A DNA stretch of 64,000 nucleotides from Micractinium sp. NFX-FRZ (GCA_029339195.1 JAPTJF010000076.1:111200-175199), one strand, 5' to 3'. Counted from the stretch's first letter, positions 33,644 through 45,903 are shown. Notes: a model not told the origin generated them from the sequence alone. Program-made: numbers and translations.

Positions 33644-36600
33644 TCACTCGTCCACCACCCCCGCCGCGGCTGCTGCTGCGGCGGCCGCCTGGTAGCTGCG
33701 CTGCACGGCGCTCATCTGCCGCAGCACCGCCTGCTGCAGCGCCGCGCCCGTGGCGCCGTGCACGGTGTGCACCTCCACAGCCATGCGCAGGGCAATCTGC
33801 GGGATGCACGAATGGAGTAGGAGGGGCGTCAAATGGGGTAAGATTGGGGTGCCAGGGCAGGGCACGGTGTAGCCTTCGGAAGCCGAGCGCACTGCAATCT
33901 GCACACGTGTGTGTGTTATAGGGGGCATCAGGCCAGGGAACGAGGGAGGTATCAGGGCCCAAGCAAGCAAGCAAGCGAGCAAGCACACACGGACGCAGGC
34001 AGGCAGGCAGGCAGGCAGGCGGGCGGGCAGGCAGGCAAGAGGCAGGCGCACCCACCTGGCTGGGCAGCAGCGGCTTGGTGAGCATGGAGGAGCAGACGGC
34101 GCGGTGCTGCGCGTACAGCACGCGGTGGCACTCCTGGCTGCAGAAGGGGGTGGCCTTGCAGCCGGGGCACCAGCTGGGGCGCATGCGCTCGCTCATCGGG
34201 TTGCCGCAGGTGGCGCACCTGAAGCAAAGGGGAACAGGGGGAGGGAAGGTAGGCGAGGGCGGTGGTGGCGGGGTGAGGGTGGGCAAGGGGGTGGTGTGGT
34301 AGGGCCGCAGTGCGGGGCGGGGCGGTGCAGCGCAGTGCAGCAGCCCGGGCTGTGGGCCACAGTGCAGTGACGGTAAGCTTAGGGAGGCATGCAGAGGGGA
34401 GAGCCCAGCGCCGTGTTTCAGTTCACCTGTAGTACAGCGGCCCGCCGCTCAGCCCAATCTTGGCTGCGCACTCAATCTCCAGCATGCTGCGGCGGTCCAC
34501 GCCGGCTGCACAGCGGGAACAGAAATGATCAAGGGGTGGTGAGGTGAGGGGTAGAGACGGGCTGGCGGGTGGTGGGTCGGTGCGGGGTGCAGGGCATGTT
34601 CGCAAGCTCCGTGCCACTCCCACTCATCGGCAGGCGTGTCACTAACTCTGCTGCCACTCTCTCTCAACAAGAACTGTCCTGCTCCCCTACCCGCAATCCA
34701 TATAAAAAGACGGCCTGCAGCAACACTGCCAAATGCACTTCCTCCCCATCATTGCACAGCCCACCGCTCAAACCCCGTGTGAACCCACCCGCGATGTAGG
34801 AGTCCACGGCTGCATTGAACAGTTCCATGCGGCGCTGCTGGTCCTCCAAAGTGATCGAGTCCTGCAGGGTGGCAGAAGCAAGAGGAGACCTTCAGTTAGG
34901 CAATGTGCCCCCTTGCCGTCCTGCTGCTTCGGGGCACACATCGGATCAGGGGGAGGCTGCTCCGCTGCAGAGCGCAAGGCAACGAAATGGCCGACACCAG
35001 TGCGGCGATGCCGCCCCCAGCGTACAGCGTGTAAACGGATGGTGAATTCATACAAGCAGGGGCCAGCAGCGCACCTGCTGGTAGTGGCCGTCGGGCAGGA
35101 AGTCGACCTGGCCGAGTGCATGGTAGAAAGCGGGGTCCATGAGGCCCCCCTCCAGCAGGGTGTGGGCAATGGCACGCAGAGGCTTCTGCGCCGCCGCCGC
35201 CGCCGCCGCAGCTTGCTGCTGCTGCTGCTGCGCCGCGGCCTGCTGCTGCGCCTGCTGTGCGGGGCGGGGAGGGTGCGGCGGGGGAGCAGCGGGTCGGCAC
35301 GGGCTGGGAAGCAAGAGGCACGCAGGCGGCGCTGCCGGTGCACAGCACGGCACCCATGTTGCCACTGTGCTGACGCACAACAGAAAGAGCAGAAAGTGTA
35401 GGCCCTGCACTGCCACGCACGACTGGCCCACTGCCAGCCCCTTGTCCTGCCTCATTCTGGCCTCCCACACACAACATCAGCCACACACGTGAGAACTACC
35501 ACAGCTGCTGTCCAGCAGCCCACCTTGGCCTGTGCTGCGGCTGCCTGCTGCAGCGCCATCTGCTGCAGCGCCTGCTGCAGCGTGTACTGCGCCGCTGCCG
35601 AGTTGGCTGCGCCGGCGCCCTGCATCTGGGCAGCCGCTGCAGCCGCCGCCGTGGGGGAGGCCAGAGTGCCCATCAGGTGGGCCCCAGCCGCGCCCTGGTT
35701 GACTGCCTGGCCAGCGCCCGGGCCGCCCAGCGCCGCCAGCGCCGCCTGCTGCTGCGCCGGAGTGGGCGGCTGCGGTGCCGCCATGGGCTGCGCGGGCTGC
35801 TGCGCGGGCGGGGCCGCAGGGGGCGGCACCGCCGGCGGCGCCGCAGACATGGGTGCTGCGGCAGTTACGGCGGACAGCAGGCCGCCGCCGCCCTGTCCGC
35901 CCAGGGGGTTCCAGCCGCCGCCGAGTGCGGGCGTGACCTGCGGGTCGCCGCGCGCCGACAGGGGTGCTGCCGTGACAGGATCTGCTGCAGAGAGACCGTT
36001 CTGCTGCTGCTGCTGCTGGGGCGCCGCTGGCGGCGGCGGGGGCTGCTGCACCGGCGCGGGTGCAGCGGCAGCAGCGGCGGCGGCATTGGCTGCTGCCAGC
36101 GAGCGGGGCGACAGCACGGCCTGCTGCTCGAGGTTGCTGAGGGCTGCAGAGCGCGGCGTCAGCGCCACCGGCGGGGGAGGAGGCGGGGGCGGCGGCACGG
36201 CCGCATCCACCGCTGGCGGCGGCGGGGGCGGCGGCGGCGCTGCGGCTGCCGCTGGCGGCGGCTGGGCTGGCGCTGCGGAGGCCGGGGCTGCTGCGGCGGT
36301 GGCGGCAGCGGCGGCCGCCGCCGCCGCCTCTGCCTGCTGCTGCTGGCTCTTTAGCAGCGCCTGGCGGAAGGACACCCCCGGCTGCATGATGGCGGAGGGC
36401 GGGGGCGGCGGGGGCGCCGCCTTCTCCTGCGGCATGCCGTTGGCGGCCGCCGCCTCGCTGCCTGCGCTGCTGCTCGCTGCCACCGGCGTGCTCTCGCCGC
36501 TGCTGCCGGCCTTGCCGTTGACGGCGGCGATGACGGCGGGGCTTGCGCCGGCGGTCCCCCCGCTGGAAGCCAGGTGCTCCTTGCTCCACTGCAGCTGCTC

Positions 36601-37551
36601 CGTGGTTGGGTTGGCAATCGGGTCGTCCGGCTTGGGCAGGTTTGCGGGGATGGCAAAGGGCGGGTGCGGGAAGCGGCACTTGGAGATGCTGCACTGCCCG
36701 CGCACCCACTCGCGGCACGGCGGCGCCTGCCCGCACTTGCAGCTGTCCCACAGCTTGTGAACCTTGCCGCAGTCGCACTGCCAGTGGCCCAGCCACGTCA
36801 CAATGGCCATCTCCTTGGGACCAGACTGCTCTGCTGCCAGCGCCGCTGCCGCCGCCTGCGCCGCTGCCTTTTGCTTGGCGGCTGCCGCTGGCGGGTTGGC
36901 AATCGGGTCTGCTGGCTTGGGCAGGTGCTCTGGGATCTTAAACGGCGGGTGCGGGAACCTGCAGGGCATCATGGACGGGCCACACGGGCAAGCGGACGGT
37001 CAGCTGCCCATGTGCACAGGCAGCCTGCTCTGCTGCTCTGCCTCTGCCCCAGCTTTGCACCTTCGCCGCCCAGCAGTGCACCTGTTTCCCTCGCCCGCTC
37101 GATCAACTTTGTAAAGCTGCACCACCTGCTGCAGTCAGGCTGCGCAGCTGCACAGTCCGGGGTGGCAGCGGCCAGCAGCTGCTTCCCTCCCAGCTGCTTC
37201 CCAGCAGGCTGCCAGGTCGGCTCACCGGCACTTGGGCAGCAGGCAGTTTCCGCGCACGTACTCCCGGCACGGCGACGGCTGTCCGCCTGCAGGCAGCAAC
37301 ACCAGTGTGATATGCTCATTAGTTGCCAGACAGGGGGCACGTGCATGACTGAACACACATTTGCACCAACGGAGCGCAAAGTACCGCAGGAGCTGCACGG
37401 GCGGTGGGCAAGGGCAGTGCCTGCGGGGGGCACACTCACAGACACAAGTGTCCCACAGCTTGTTGTTGCTGCCACAGCTGCACCGCCAGTCGCCGCTCCA
37501 TGTGATGATGGCTGCTGTGCCCCGGGAAGGGGCGCCACGCACAAGCGGCAT
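33644..37551 (-). CDS. Zinc-finger protein: two RanBP2-like/CCCH units plus C-terminal MYND finger
   Basis: Eight coding exons in phase: 37440-37551, 37226-37286, 35524-36958, 35075-35254, 34789-34861, 34427-34505, 34056-34218, 33644-33796; 751 residues. The N-terminus has two copies of a compound zinc module. Each is a RanBP2-like finger with CxC spacing (WRCSCGSNNKLWDTCVC; WQCDCGKVHKLWDSCKC) followed at once by a CCCH finger C-x7-C-x4-C-x3-H (PCREYVRGNCLLPKCRFPH; PCREWVRGQCSISKCRFPH) and a conserved PxPxDPIANP tail. The middle is Pro/Ala/Gln low complexity. A helical domain precedes a canonical MYND finger (CATCGNPM, CPGC, FCSQEC, HRAVC). CCCH and RanBP2 fingers usually bind single-stranded RNA and MYND binds Pro-rich ligands, so an RNA-regulatory scaffold is inferred. 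The start at 37551 follows an acceptor, so a 5' UTR exon is likely. Confidence 0.85.
33988..34037. repeat. (GGCA)n-type microsatellite
   Basis: GCAGGCAG and GCGG units in the last intron of the MYND gene, continuing a GCAA-rich run upstream. Confidence 0.9.
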
Positions 37552-38571
37552 GGCTGCGACCTGCGAAGAGGCACGAGGGGCAGGGCAGGCGGCGGCGGTG
37601 GCGGCGGCGCTGGGTGTCCGGTTGACTTTCAGTGCCGCCGATCGGGCTGCCGTGCAGCCGGTAAACACCGCACATGCTGCTTGAGAGCATCCCTTACCTT
37701 GCTGCTGCGCCCAAGGGGAGGAAACAAGCGGGGCTGCGACCTGCAGGCCGGCGGGCGGGAGGAGGAGCCGGCGGTGACGGTGGGTCATCCCTGCCAATTG
37801 CACAGCTGATCAGGCGGCCTCCGACTCACAGACTGCACGATCCGTTGGTTGGGCGCCCACGAGGGCCAAACGCAGCCTCCGGGTGCGCCGGAGAGCGCGG
37901 CAGCAGGAGGGTTGCCTCCTGAGGGTTGGCTCCGGGGGAGGGCACAACCTACTGCTGACGGGCTGAGGCACATGCTGACACAGCCACGGCGAAGAGCGAA
38001 GACGCCCTATGCCGCGAGAATTGCCAGCCTGATTCGGTCATGCAGCAGGGCGCACGGCCTGTCTGCGCTAGCGCACGGGACCTTGTGCTTGGTGGCAGCG
38101 CACCTGCGCTCCCGTCGCTCTCCACACAGCGAGGATGGCGCTCTTCCTGAGCTTGGGTTGGCGCTCCTCCGACGTCCAACAGCAACGCTGCGTCGGATAT
38201 CTGCTCGTAGCTGAACGCCACGGCGGCCTTGAAGCCCACAAGGGTGGAGTCGCCTGCCACCGGGCAGCACGCACGCCACAGCAGGCGACTTTGCTCCTTG
38301 CCTGCTCGTGTGGCGCGCTGCCACTTCTGGCTGAGACTATGGAGCTTACATGATCGCCGCCACCCCATATCCGAGGAGGAACGTGTCAATTGGGGACATG
38401 GGCGGCGGCGGTGGGCGGCAGCGGGAGCTTTAGGCGGCAGGCCCGAGGGCGCTTGGGCAACGAATCAAGTGCACAAGGGGAACAGAGAAGGTGGTACAGG
38501 CATGGGAAATCAAATAAAGAGGCAACATGCAGCAAGCAGGCGGGCGCCCTGGCCGGCGCAAGCCAATCCAG
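37552..38571. other. Region between the MYND gene and the HDAC-GATA gene
   Basis: Contains the presumed 5' UTR/intron and promoter of the MYND gene and the 3' flank of the deacetylase gene. The minus frame at 37552-37803 is open but lacks a phase-compatible splice into the start exon. No other gene is supported. Confidence 0.4.
38346..38350 (-). terminator. TGTAA polyadenylation motif (minus strand)
   Basis: TTACA on plus, about 225 bases past the stop of the HDAC-GATA gene. Confidence 0.45.
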
Positions 38572-41500
38572 TCACGACGGCGGCGAGTCGCCGCCGCCGC
38601 CCCCGCCCTGGCTAGACGGCTCCTCACTGTCGTCCCGCCCCGCCCCCGACTGGCCCGCCAGTGGCCGCATCACGCCATGCAGCTTCAGATAGTTGCCTGC
38701 AGGGCCAGGATGGGGGTTTTGGGGCGAGACCACGGTGATTGGTAGGCGGTGTGGCGGGAAGGGTGCACCCTTGCTGGGCTTGCCACTGGGAGAGCACAAG
38801 GCGCACGTGAGAGAGCAGGGGCGCATGACGGCGCGCTGCCCGTGGACGAGCCAGCATGAGTAGTGCACACTTTCGACCTCAGGCAGCGAAGCACGCCACA
38901 TCAGGCTCCTCCCTGCTCGGAGCAGTGAAGCGCCAGGCCTCCCACGGCACCCCAACCCTGGCCCCTCACCCCTCAGCAGCCACACACAACCCGCCAGGAC
39001 CCCCCACCTGGCCTGCACCCACAAGCACTCCCTCTCACCGCACGCGTTGCAGAGCATCTCTCGCGTCTGCGGGTGGCGCCGCCAGTTGGAGGTCTCTGTC
39101 ACTCTGCAGTTGGCGCACACGCGAGGGGCCTCCTCTGAAAGGGCCGCCCGCTGGCGCAGCTTGACAGGGCGGTCTGCACAGGGGCAGCGGGAGCGTGGGC
39201 AGGGAGGGAGTGACTGGATCAGTCACACATGCTGTGGTTTGCACCCCGGGCATAGCATCGCTCAAGGGAGCAAACGTGCTGCACGACATGTGCAGACGCA
39301 GCCGCTGACTGACCTGTGCCGTTGATCTTTTTGAACTGCCCACACGCGCTGCACAGCACGGCCTGCGTCTGCGGGTCGCGCCGCCAGCTGGAGGTGTTGG
39401 CGGTGCCGCAGTTGGCGCAGCTCTTGCTGCCGCCTGCAGTGGGTGTATGGTTGGAAAGCAGGGTTGGGAGGGGAGGGCAGCGAGAGAGTGGGTGCTGGGT
39501 GCTCGACAGGCTGGTGGCGCATGCGCATGCATTCATGGATTGCCGGGCCACATTCAGGCGTGGTGTGCTGCTAAGTGCATGTGCCAGCTGAACAGCCAGC
39601 CGCGTCCTGCCCCTGCCTGTGCACCTGCCCTTGACCAGCCCTTCTGCACTTTCCCCCCGCCGCCCACCCACACATCCCACCCCTGAAACAGCCAGCCACA
39701 CCTGCTTGCGTCGACTGCGTGGCCTGCCCGCTTTCCGAGGGCGCCGCCCCGGTGTCGTCGCCGCTGCCGCCGCCACCGCTGCCGCCGCCGGTGAGGTACG
39801 ATGCCGAGGGCGGGCGCAGCATGCTGGGGGAGAGCGGCTTGTGGCCTTGCGCGTCCCTGCACGGGGTGGGGTGGGGTGGGCGGGAGGCGGGCGGGGGGAG
39901 ATCAAGCGTGGGCACAAGGTGACAGGGCTGAGTGCGCTGCCTCATTTCCCCTCCCATCCCTCAACACATCTGCTCCAGACGTGGGCCCAGCACTTCCACC
40001 ATCGTTTTGCCGGTGGTTCGCCTTGGCTTTGCCTTCCCGCCTGCCCCCATCCCTCCCTCCCAGCAGCCGGCTCGCCCCGCAGCCGCACCGGTAGCTGGCC
40101 TCCTGCCGCCGCCGCCCGCCCTGCCCGGCAGCGCTGGGGTCGTCCTCTGGGTCGAGCTCGCCGTCCCACATGCGGCGCGGGGGGCTGCCGGGATCCGCCA
40201 TGTTCACCGCCTGCACAGGGGAGTCTGAAGAGGTGGTGACGGGGCTGTGCTGCTGGAGCCGTCCCGTGGGTGCAGCTCTCACACCCCTCTTGGAGTGCTG
40301 CCAATCCGCCGTGTTCTCCTCCTCCATGGGATGCTCAGGGCAGAGCTTCAGATGGAGCATGCAGAAAACGGAAGTAGCCCAAATGGTGACCACACGCCTC
40401 CCGCGCTCACCACCCCTCACTCGCACACCCCCTACTCGTGCCAACACGCCTCCGTCCCCCGCCTCCCCTCCTCTCCCCCTCCCCCTCCGCTTGCATGATG
40501 CCAACGTGTATGAGCATGTGTTGGCTGCTCGTGGGAGGCCACACCTCATCTCCGGTACCAACAGTGCACCTCCTCCCCGGCGCAACACACTTTGCTCCCA
40601 CACTACTTGCTGCCCCTGTTCCTGTCTCGCCTGCATGTCGTCCACACCCATGCCCATCTCCTTCCTGGCTTAACAAACCCTGCCCCCACACTACTTGCCC
40701 CCTGTGTCTTTCTCTCTGCCTCGCCTGAATGTCATCCACATCCATGGCATCGGGTGCCCGCTCGTGGAAGGCCACGCTGGGTGCTGCCTCCAGCTGGGAC
40801 AGCCGCTGCAGCAGGGTGCGCCTGGACGGCGGATTGCCAGGGGGAGGGAGGGAGGACAGTGGGTGCGGGCAACGGGGTGCCCAAGGGGGGACCCAAAACA
40901 ACCTGCGCAAATGAGGTACATGTTCGCTTCTGTACCGCCTCCCACCGGAGGCTGTCGAGAGTGCCCCAGAGTGGCGATGAGCATGCATCAGCTGACACAC
41001 ACCCCAGGCCGACCAAGACATGCGCACTATCTTGCATTGCCTGTGTAGGCACGCCCAGCTGCCCCACCTGAGGTTATCCAGGTACTCTGTGGAGTTGAAG
41101 TTGTCGAATCCCGCCAGCGGCTGCACCGTCAGCGTGTACCCAACTGCCAGGCGGGCAGGCAGCGAGTGGGGGTGGGTGGGGTGAGGCAGGTCGAACGTGA
41201 GCAGGCGTGCGCGCTTGGGAGGGCAGGTGTTACCTTGTAACGCAGGCGGCTTACATGTGGAGAGGGCAGCGCCACCTGGTACTCTCTCTCATCACACTTG
41301 CCCCTCTTGAGCCCTTGCCCATCCACCATGCGTTGTTACCCATCCTCCTCGCTTGGCTCACTCCCATCTCTCCGATCTGGCCACACCGTCACTCCCAACC
41401 ATGCACCCCCCCTTGCTCTTCACTCACTGCATGCCCCTCCCACTCCTTCATCCCCCACTTCGTCCCACCTGGCCCGTAGTAATCGTAGTACTCATTGGCA

Positions 41501-44500
41501 GGCAGCTGCTCGTCCATGTCAGCACCCACCGCCAGCCCTGCGGGACATGTGGGCAAGCCAGGGCGGAGACGGATAACAGGCAGGCCGGTCGAAACGGGGC
41601 AAGCCAGGGCGCACGCGGCTGACAGGCAGGCCAGTCGATTGCGGGCCAGCCGGTGTGTGTGCGGATAGCAGGCAGGCCAGTCAAGCGCAGGGATGGAGGT
41701 GGAGGGGAGCTGCAAGGCGGGGCGCTGCAGCAGCCTGCTGCTTGAGCAGGCAGGCAGCCAGGCACAGGCCGCCAGGCGGGCAATGCAGGCAGGCCAGGGG
41801 CAGGGCTTGCTCACCGGTCTCCCGGGCCCAGCAGCGCGCCACGTTGATGATCTTGTACCCTGCACGTTTGGGCCGGCATTGCTTCCTCAACATTACACTG
41901 CCGTGAGCAACTTTGCAGGGGCAGGGAGGGATGCCCAGAGCACAAGAGGCAGCCCCGGGCTGCCCTGGAGAGCTACTGAGACCAGGCTGGGACGGACGTA
42001 CCGAACAGCACCGCTGTGCAGAGCTGGGCAGGGCGGGCAGAGCAGTGCCAGGCAGTGGCGAGCCCAGCGGGGTCAAGAGGCGACGGCAGAGCAATGCACA
42101 GGGGAAGCTGCAGGCCCCACCCAGCCCTGCCCCTGCCCACGCACCCCCCCCTCCCAGCAGCATGAGCGGCAGCCCAAAGCTCTTCATGTAGTCGACACAC
42201 GCTGCATGGCCATTGCTGCTGAGGTTGAACACCCCCAGGCGGTCGCCCGCAAGGGAGTCGGTGCCTGCAGGGAGGGGAGAGAAAGGGTGGGGTGGGGAGG
42301 GCGCTGGTGGGATGCCAGGGGTGGCGGTGGTGGCGGTGCATCTGAACTGTCCGGGCAAACAACCCCCGGCACGGAGTGCAATGCACAGCGTTGGCTCCTT
42401 GTCGCATTGTCAAAGCACCCATCACGCAGCTGTACAACCTACCATGCTGCAGTACAATTGCCTCAGGGCGGTGCATCTCCCCACCGATGGCCCATGCAGC
42501 GCACCGCCGCAAGTCGCTGGTGTGTGAAGCATGCTGCGGTACGACTCACCGCACTGCAGTACGATGGCCTCGGGGCGGTACACCTCCATGATTTTGGCCA
42601 TCACCGGCTTGAAGAGGGAGTGGTAGGCCTCGTCTGCAAGCACAACAAGATTGAAGGGCAGGGCAGGGGAGGGGAGGGAGGGGTAGGCTGCTCGCTCGCC
42701 CCCTGGCTTCCCCTGGCTCCCTCCCTTGAAAGAAGGGAGGCCTGCGAATTTGCCCCGAGGTGGCGCGGCACAAAAAGACCACCTCCCTTGCATACGCTGT
42801 CTCCTTTGCTGCCAGCATGCAGCGTGTGCCACTCCTGCACCTTCCCCTCCCCTTGCTCCCTTGCCTGTGATGCCATCCCGCAGAGGCACGTTCAACGAAT
42901 ACATGCGGCCCTTGCCTGCAGTAGAGACGTGAGGTACCGGGGGGTGGGGCAGCGCACATAGCTCAGACACGCGTGATCACAACTACTAGCGATGGTGGCT
43001 CACAGGTGGCCTGGATGGAAGGTGTGCAGCGCAGCTCCAGGCAGGTGACAGGCTGGCCCGGCACTGCCAACACAGGCCCCCAGCGCTGACTCCCAACCAG
43101 GACCCTCGCTGCCCAACCCCGCACGACAGGCACCCCCCGGCGCCCCACCCACCGTGGCCCATGTTGCCGATGTCCCCTGTGCCCGGGAAGTAGCCGTGGC
43201 CAAACTTGTGGAAGCTGCGGGGAAGGGCGGGATGAAGGGGGACGAGGTGAAAGGAGCGTGGAGCAATCAGCAGGTAGGAGCTCGCGAAAAAAAGGGGGAA
43301 AAGGGGGCCCAGCCAACACCTGTGGGAGATGGGAAGAGAAGGCGGGCAGCCATCACACGGCTGCTACGCGTGTGCAAGCTGCCAGGCCATCAGGAAGCGC
43401 CGCTTTAACGCCTCGACCTCCACCCCTCTGTGACCCACAGTGGCTCACCCCCAGCGCCCGCAGCCCACCTGACGGTCATCACCCGGTCCGTGGTCAGGAA
43501 GGCCTCCTCCACCCCGTCGCCGTGGTGCACATCAATGTCCAGATACAGCACGCTGCAGGGGGGCAGGGACGCAGCAGAGTATCGGTTACTGACATCGGTG
43601 CAATGTGGCACAGAGCACATTGATGTCCAGATACAGCACGCTGCAGGGTGGATGATAGCAGATCAAGTGTCAATGAAGTGTGCTGACGCGATGTGGCGCA
43701 GTGCACGGCAGTGCCCTTGGCAGGCTCGGAGAGGAGGGCAGTGCGGGAGCAAAGAGTGGCATGCTGGGTGGGGCAGGCATGGGGCGGCATGGGTGGGGTG
43801 CGCGGTTCATGCCCGGGTGCAGCATGCCGGGAACAGTCGTCTTTCCAGTCAGTCTCAGTCAGTGTCTAGAACATCCAGCCATGCGACCCACTCTCTTGCG
43901 CTTAGCACCAATTAGTCAGCGGGTGCCCCTCACCGCTGGTTGTACTTGAGCAGCTCTAGGATGCCCAGCACGATGTCGTTGACGTAGCAGAAGCCTGCGG
44001 GATGCAGTGGGGCAAGGAACTGGTGCCCATGAACAGCAGGCTGGCTGCCTGTCAGCCTTCCGCTCTGTGACGCTTGGCTGGCGCTCTGTCCGTCTGTCCG
44101 CACACTGCTTGCACGCTGGGCGCCACTCGACGCCTGCCCCCACTCTGCCACCCGGCATCACGATGCCACTCTGTCATATGCCACGTAGACGAGCCAGAGC
44201 AGTTGAAACGAAGGAGCCTGACCTGAGGCCTCGGAGCGCTTGGCGTGGTGCAGCCCCCCTGCCCAGTTGATGGCGATGTCTGCCGTCTGGTAGTTGAGCT
44301 TCACTGCGGCACCCAGGCTGCCGCCAGCGGAGATCTGCGAGATGCCAGAGAGGAGGCGGGCACGGGAGGGTGTGGGCGCAGCCAGCCATACAAGTTCTGC
44401 GCAGCTGTCGCTGACAACGCGAGCTACGCCACGTCAAAAAGCAGCTCACCCACACCATAGCCCCACCACAGTTTGCCCCACCCTTGGAGCAGCCGTGCTT

Positions 44501-45903
44501 CAGATAGCATCTGGATGTCACGCCCCGCCCGCCCCGCCCACCCGACAGTCCGGTACAGCCCACCTGGCAGTACTGGCACAAGCCCACCTGGCAGTACAGG
44601 TGCACCTCACCTGGCAGTATTGGTACAGGCCGTCGAACACGGGGCAGTCCTCGTACATGTTGAACTCACGCAGCTCACGCGTGAACTGGGACTGCGGCAC
44701 AGGGTGGCAGTATTGGGGTGGTGGGGTCAAGCGCTGGCCTGGCCGGGTCTGCTGTCCTCTAAAAGACCAGACTTCAATTGGCGATGAGCGGCGGACTGCT
44801 CTGTCCTGACATCGTTGCCCCACCCCAGCGCAGCCCGGAGCCACGTCTGTTGTGTGCAACTCACCATGTTGTCTGGGTTGACGGTCCGCAGGAAGTCGAC
44901 GTAGTCCTGGCTGTGGAAGGCAGCAATGTCCTCGGCGCCGGCACGGGTGGGGGTGTAGTACTGCGGTGTGGGCGAAGGGGGGCGTGGTGGGAAGGGAATG
45001 GGGGTGAGGACGGTGTGCTGAGGGGTGCAATGCAAGAGCGAGCTGCGTTGCTGGTGCCAGATGCGGGGGCACGGTTGAGGTGCACGGCCTCCAGCTGCAG
45101 CAGAAGGCAGCTGTCTGGCAGCTACCCACCCCATCTAGCTTGTTGTACAGCCCGTAGTGCAGTACCAGCGAGTTGGCCATCCGCACGCGGTGCGGCTTCA
45201 TGGGGTGACCCTGGCCTGACAAGGGGGAGGGGGGGTGGTGACAAGTGCATGGTTCAGGCAGCATTGGGACCCGCAGCACTGGGCAGCACGTGCAACACGC
45301 AAGGCTAGCGGTGAGGCAGCCCTTCAGGGCAGCTGCGCTGCTCTGTGAAGCCGCCAGGGGGGCAGCAGTCGAAGGATGCTGCAGACAGGTGTTCCAGCAC
45401 AGAGGTGCACGCTCCAATCAAACATGAGTGCATGCTGGCACCAGCCCCCGCTTACAGCTACTTCAGGCTACTCGTACACTCCCCCCAGCCGGAAACCAAA
45501 CCATGGGATGTAGGTCGAGCTCGTGCCCAGCAGCGTACTCACCATAGTAGTACTGCCCGATATCTGGGTCATAAAAGTAGGCCACCCGGTTCTTGCGCTG
45601 CAGGGCAGGGGCAGGTGGGAGACGGGGGGAGACGGGGGCACACACTTTGAAAGAGGCGCTCAGGGTTGATGTGCTCAGGACAGTGCCTGGCACAGGGCAG
45701 GGCCTGGGAGATTGGGAAATCAAGGAAAAAGACTGGAGTAAAAGCTGCATGGCTGGCTGCAAGTCGAGCGTGACAGCGCAAGTAGAGCGGGGCGAGGCAG
45801 GGACAAGCCAGCAGATGGCCCAGGCTTGGGCAGCCTGGAGGCACCACAACGCCAGCGGAGCAGCACAACTCACGGCAGGGCCTGCTGAGGGAGCGGCGTC
45901 CAT
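38572..45903 (-). CDS. Class I histone deacetylase fused to two GATA-type zinc fingers
   Basis: 21 minus-strand exons, every phase matching, 621 residues: 45874-45903, 45543-45597, 45130-45215, 44865-44960, 44611-44691, 44223-44334, 43934-43994, 43469-43552, 43153-43214, 42865-42915, 42550-42633, 42145-42264, 41815-41859, 41469-41537, 41068-41143, 40725-40821, 40089-40210, 39702-39856, 39314-39433, 39039-39173, 38572-38696. Residues ~10-370 are an RPD3/HDA19-type deacetylase: [75 protein letters not shown], holding the zinc ligands (DxH, D) and the catalytic His pair and Tyr. A Ser/Gly/Asp-rich linker follows. Finger 1 is C-x2-C-x18-C-x2-C (Cys 501-526) and finger 2 (Cys 555-580) ends [12 protein letters not shown], the canonical GATA tail. 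Donors after exons 10 and 16 are GC. Expected to remove acetyl groups from histone tails, possibly at sites chosen by its own fingers. Confidence 0.88.
40585..40680 (-). repeat. Copy of the HDAC-GATA exon 16 end and flank
   Basis: About 90-base offset copy. CACACTACTTGC at 40599 and 40687, then CTCGCCTGNATGTCNTCCACA NCCATG in both. On the minus strand it reads [10 protein letters not shown] against the exon's VDDIQ and its continuation. Confidence 0.8.
42442..42500 (-). repeat. Copy of the HDAC-GATA exon 11 end
   Basis: Encodes [12 protein letters not shown] on the minus strand against [12 protein letters not shown] in the exon (42550 onward). Shares CTGCAGTAC and GGGCGGT. Lies in the intron after exon 11. 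Confidence 0.8.
43612..43649 (-). repeat. Copy of the HDAC-GATA exon 8 start with its acceptor
   Basis: ATGTCCAGATACAGCACGCT followed by GCAGGG matches the exon edge at 43535-43560 exactly, 88 bases away in the preceding intron. Confidence 0.9.
44558..44632 (-). repeat. Triple copy of the HDAC-GATA exon 5 donor edge
   Basis: CACCTGGCAGTACNGG occurs at about 44560 and 44585 and again at the real exon edge (44608 onward, CACCTGGCAGTATTGG). Each is a possible YQYCQ-donor junction. Confidence 0.85.

Noticed and set aside
33988..34037. Possible CRISPR-like or satellite array
   Set aside because: Simple tetranucleotide repeat without spacers in a eukaryotic intron.
35489..36760. Long plus-strand open frame (423 residues) opposite the MYND gene
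   Set aside because: It is an Ala/Gly/Cys low-complexity antisense shadow of the Pro/Ala-rich exon 35524-36958; the minus strand has real zinc fingers and phase-consistent exons.
38572..40210. Separate GATA transcription-factor gene downstream of an HDAC gene
   Set aside because: No start codon with upstream region or poly(A) motif was seen between the parts, and all exon phases join; the single-gene model needs fewer assumptions, though transcripts should decide.
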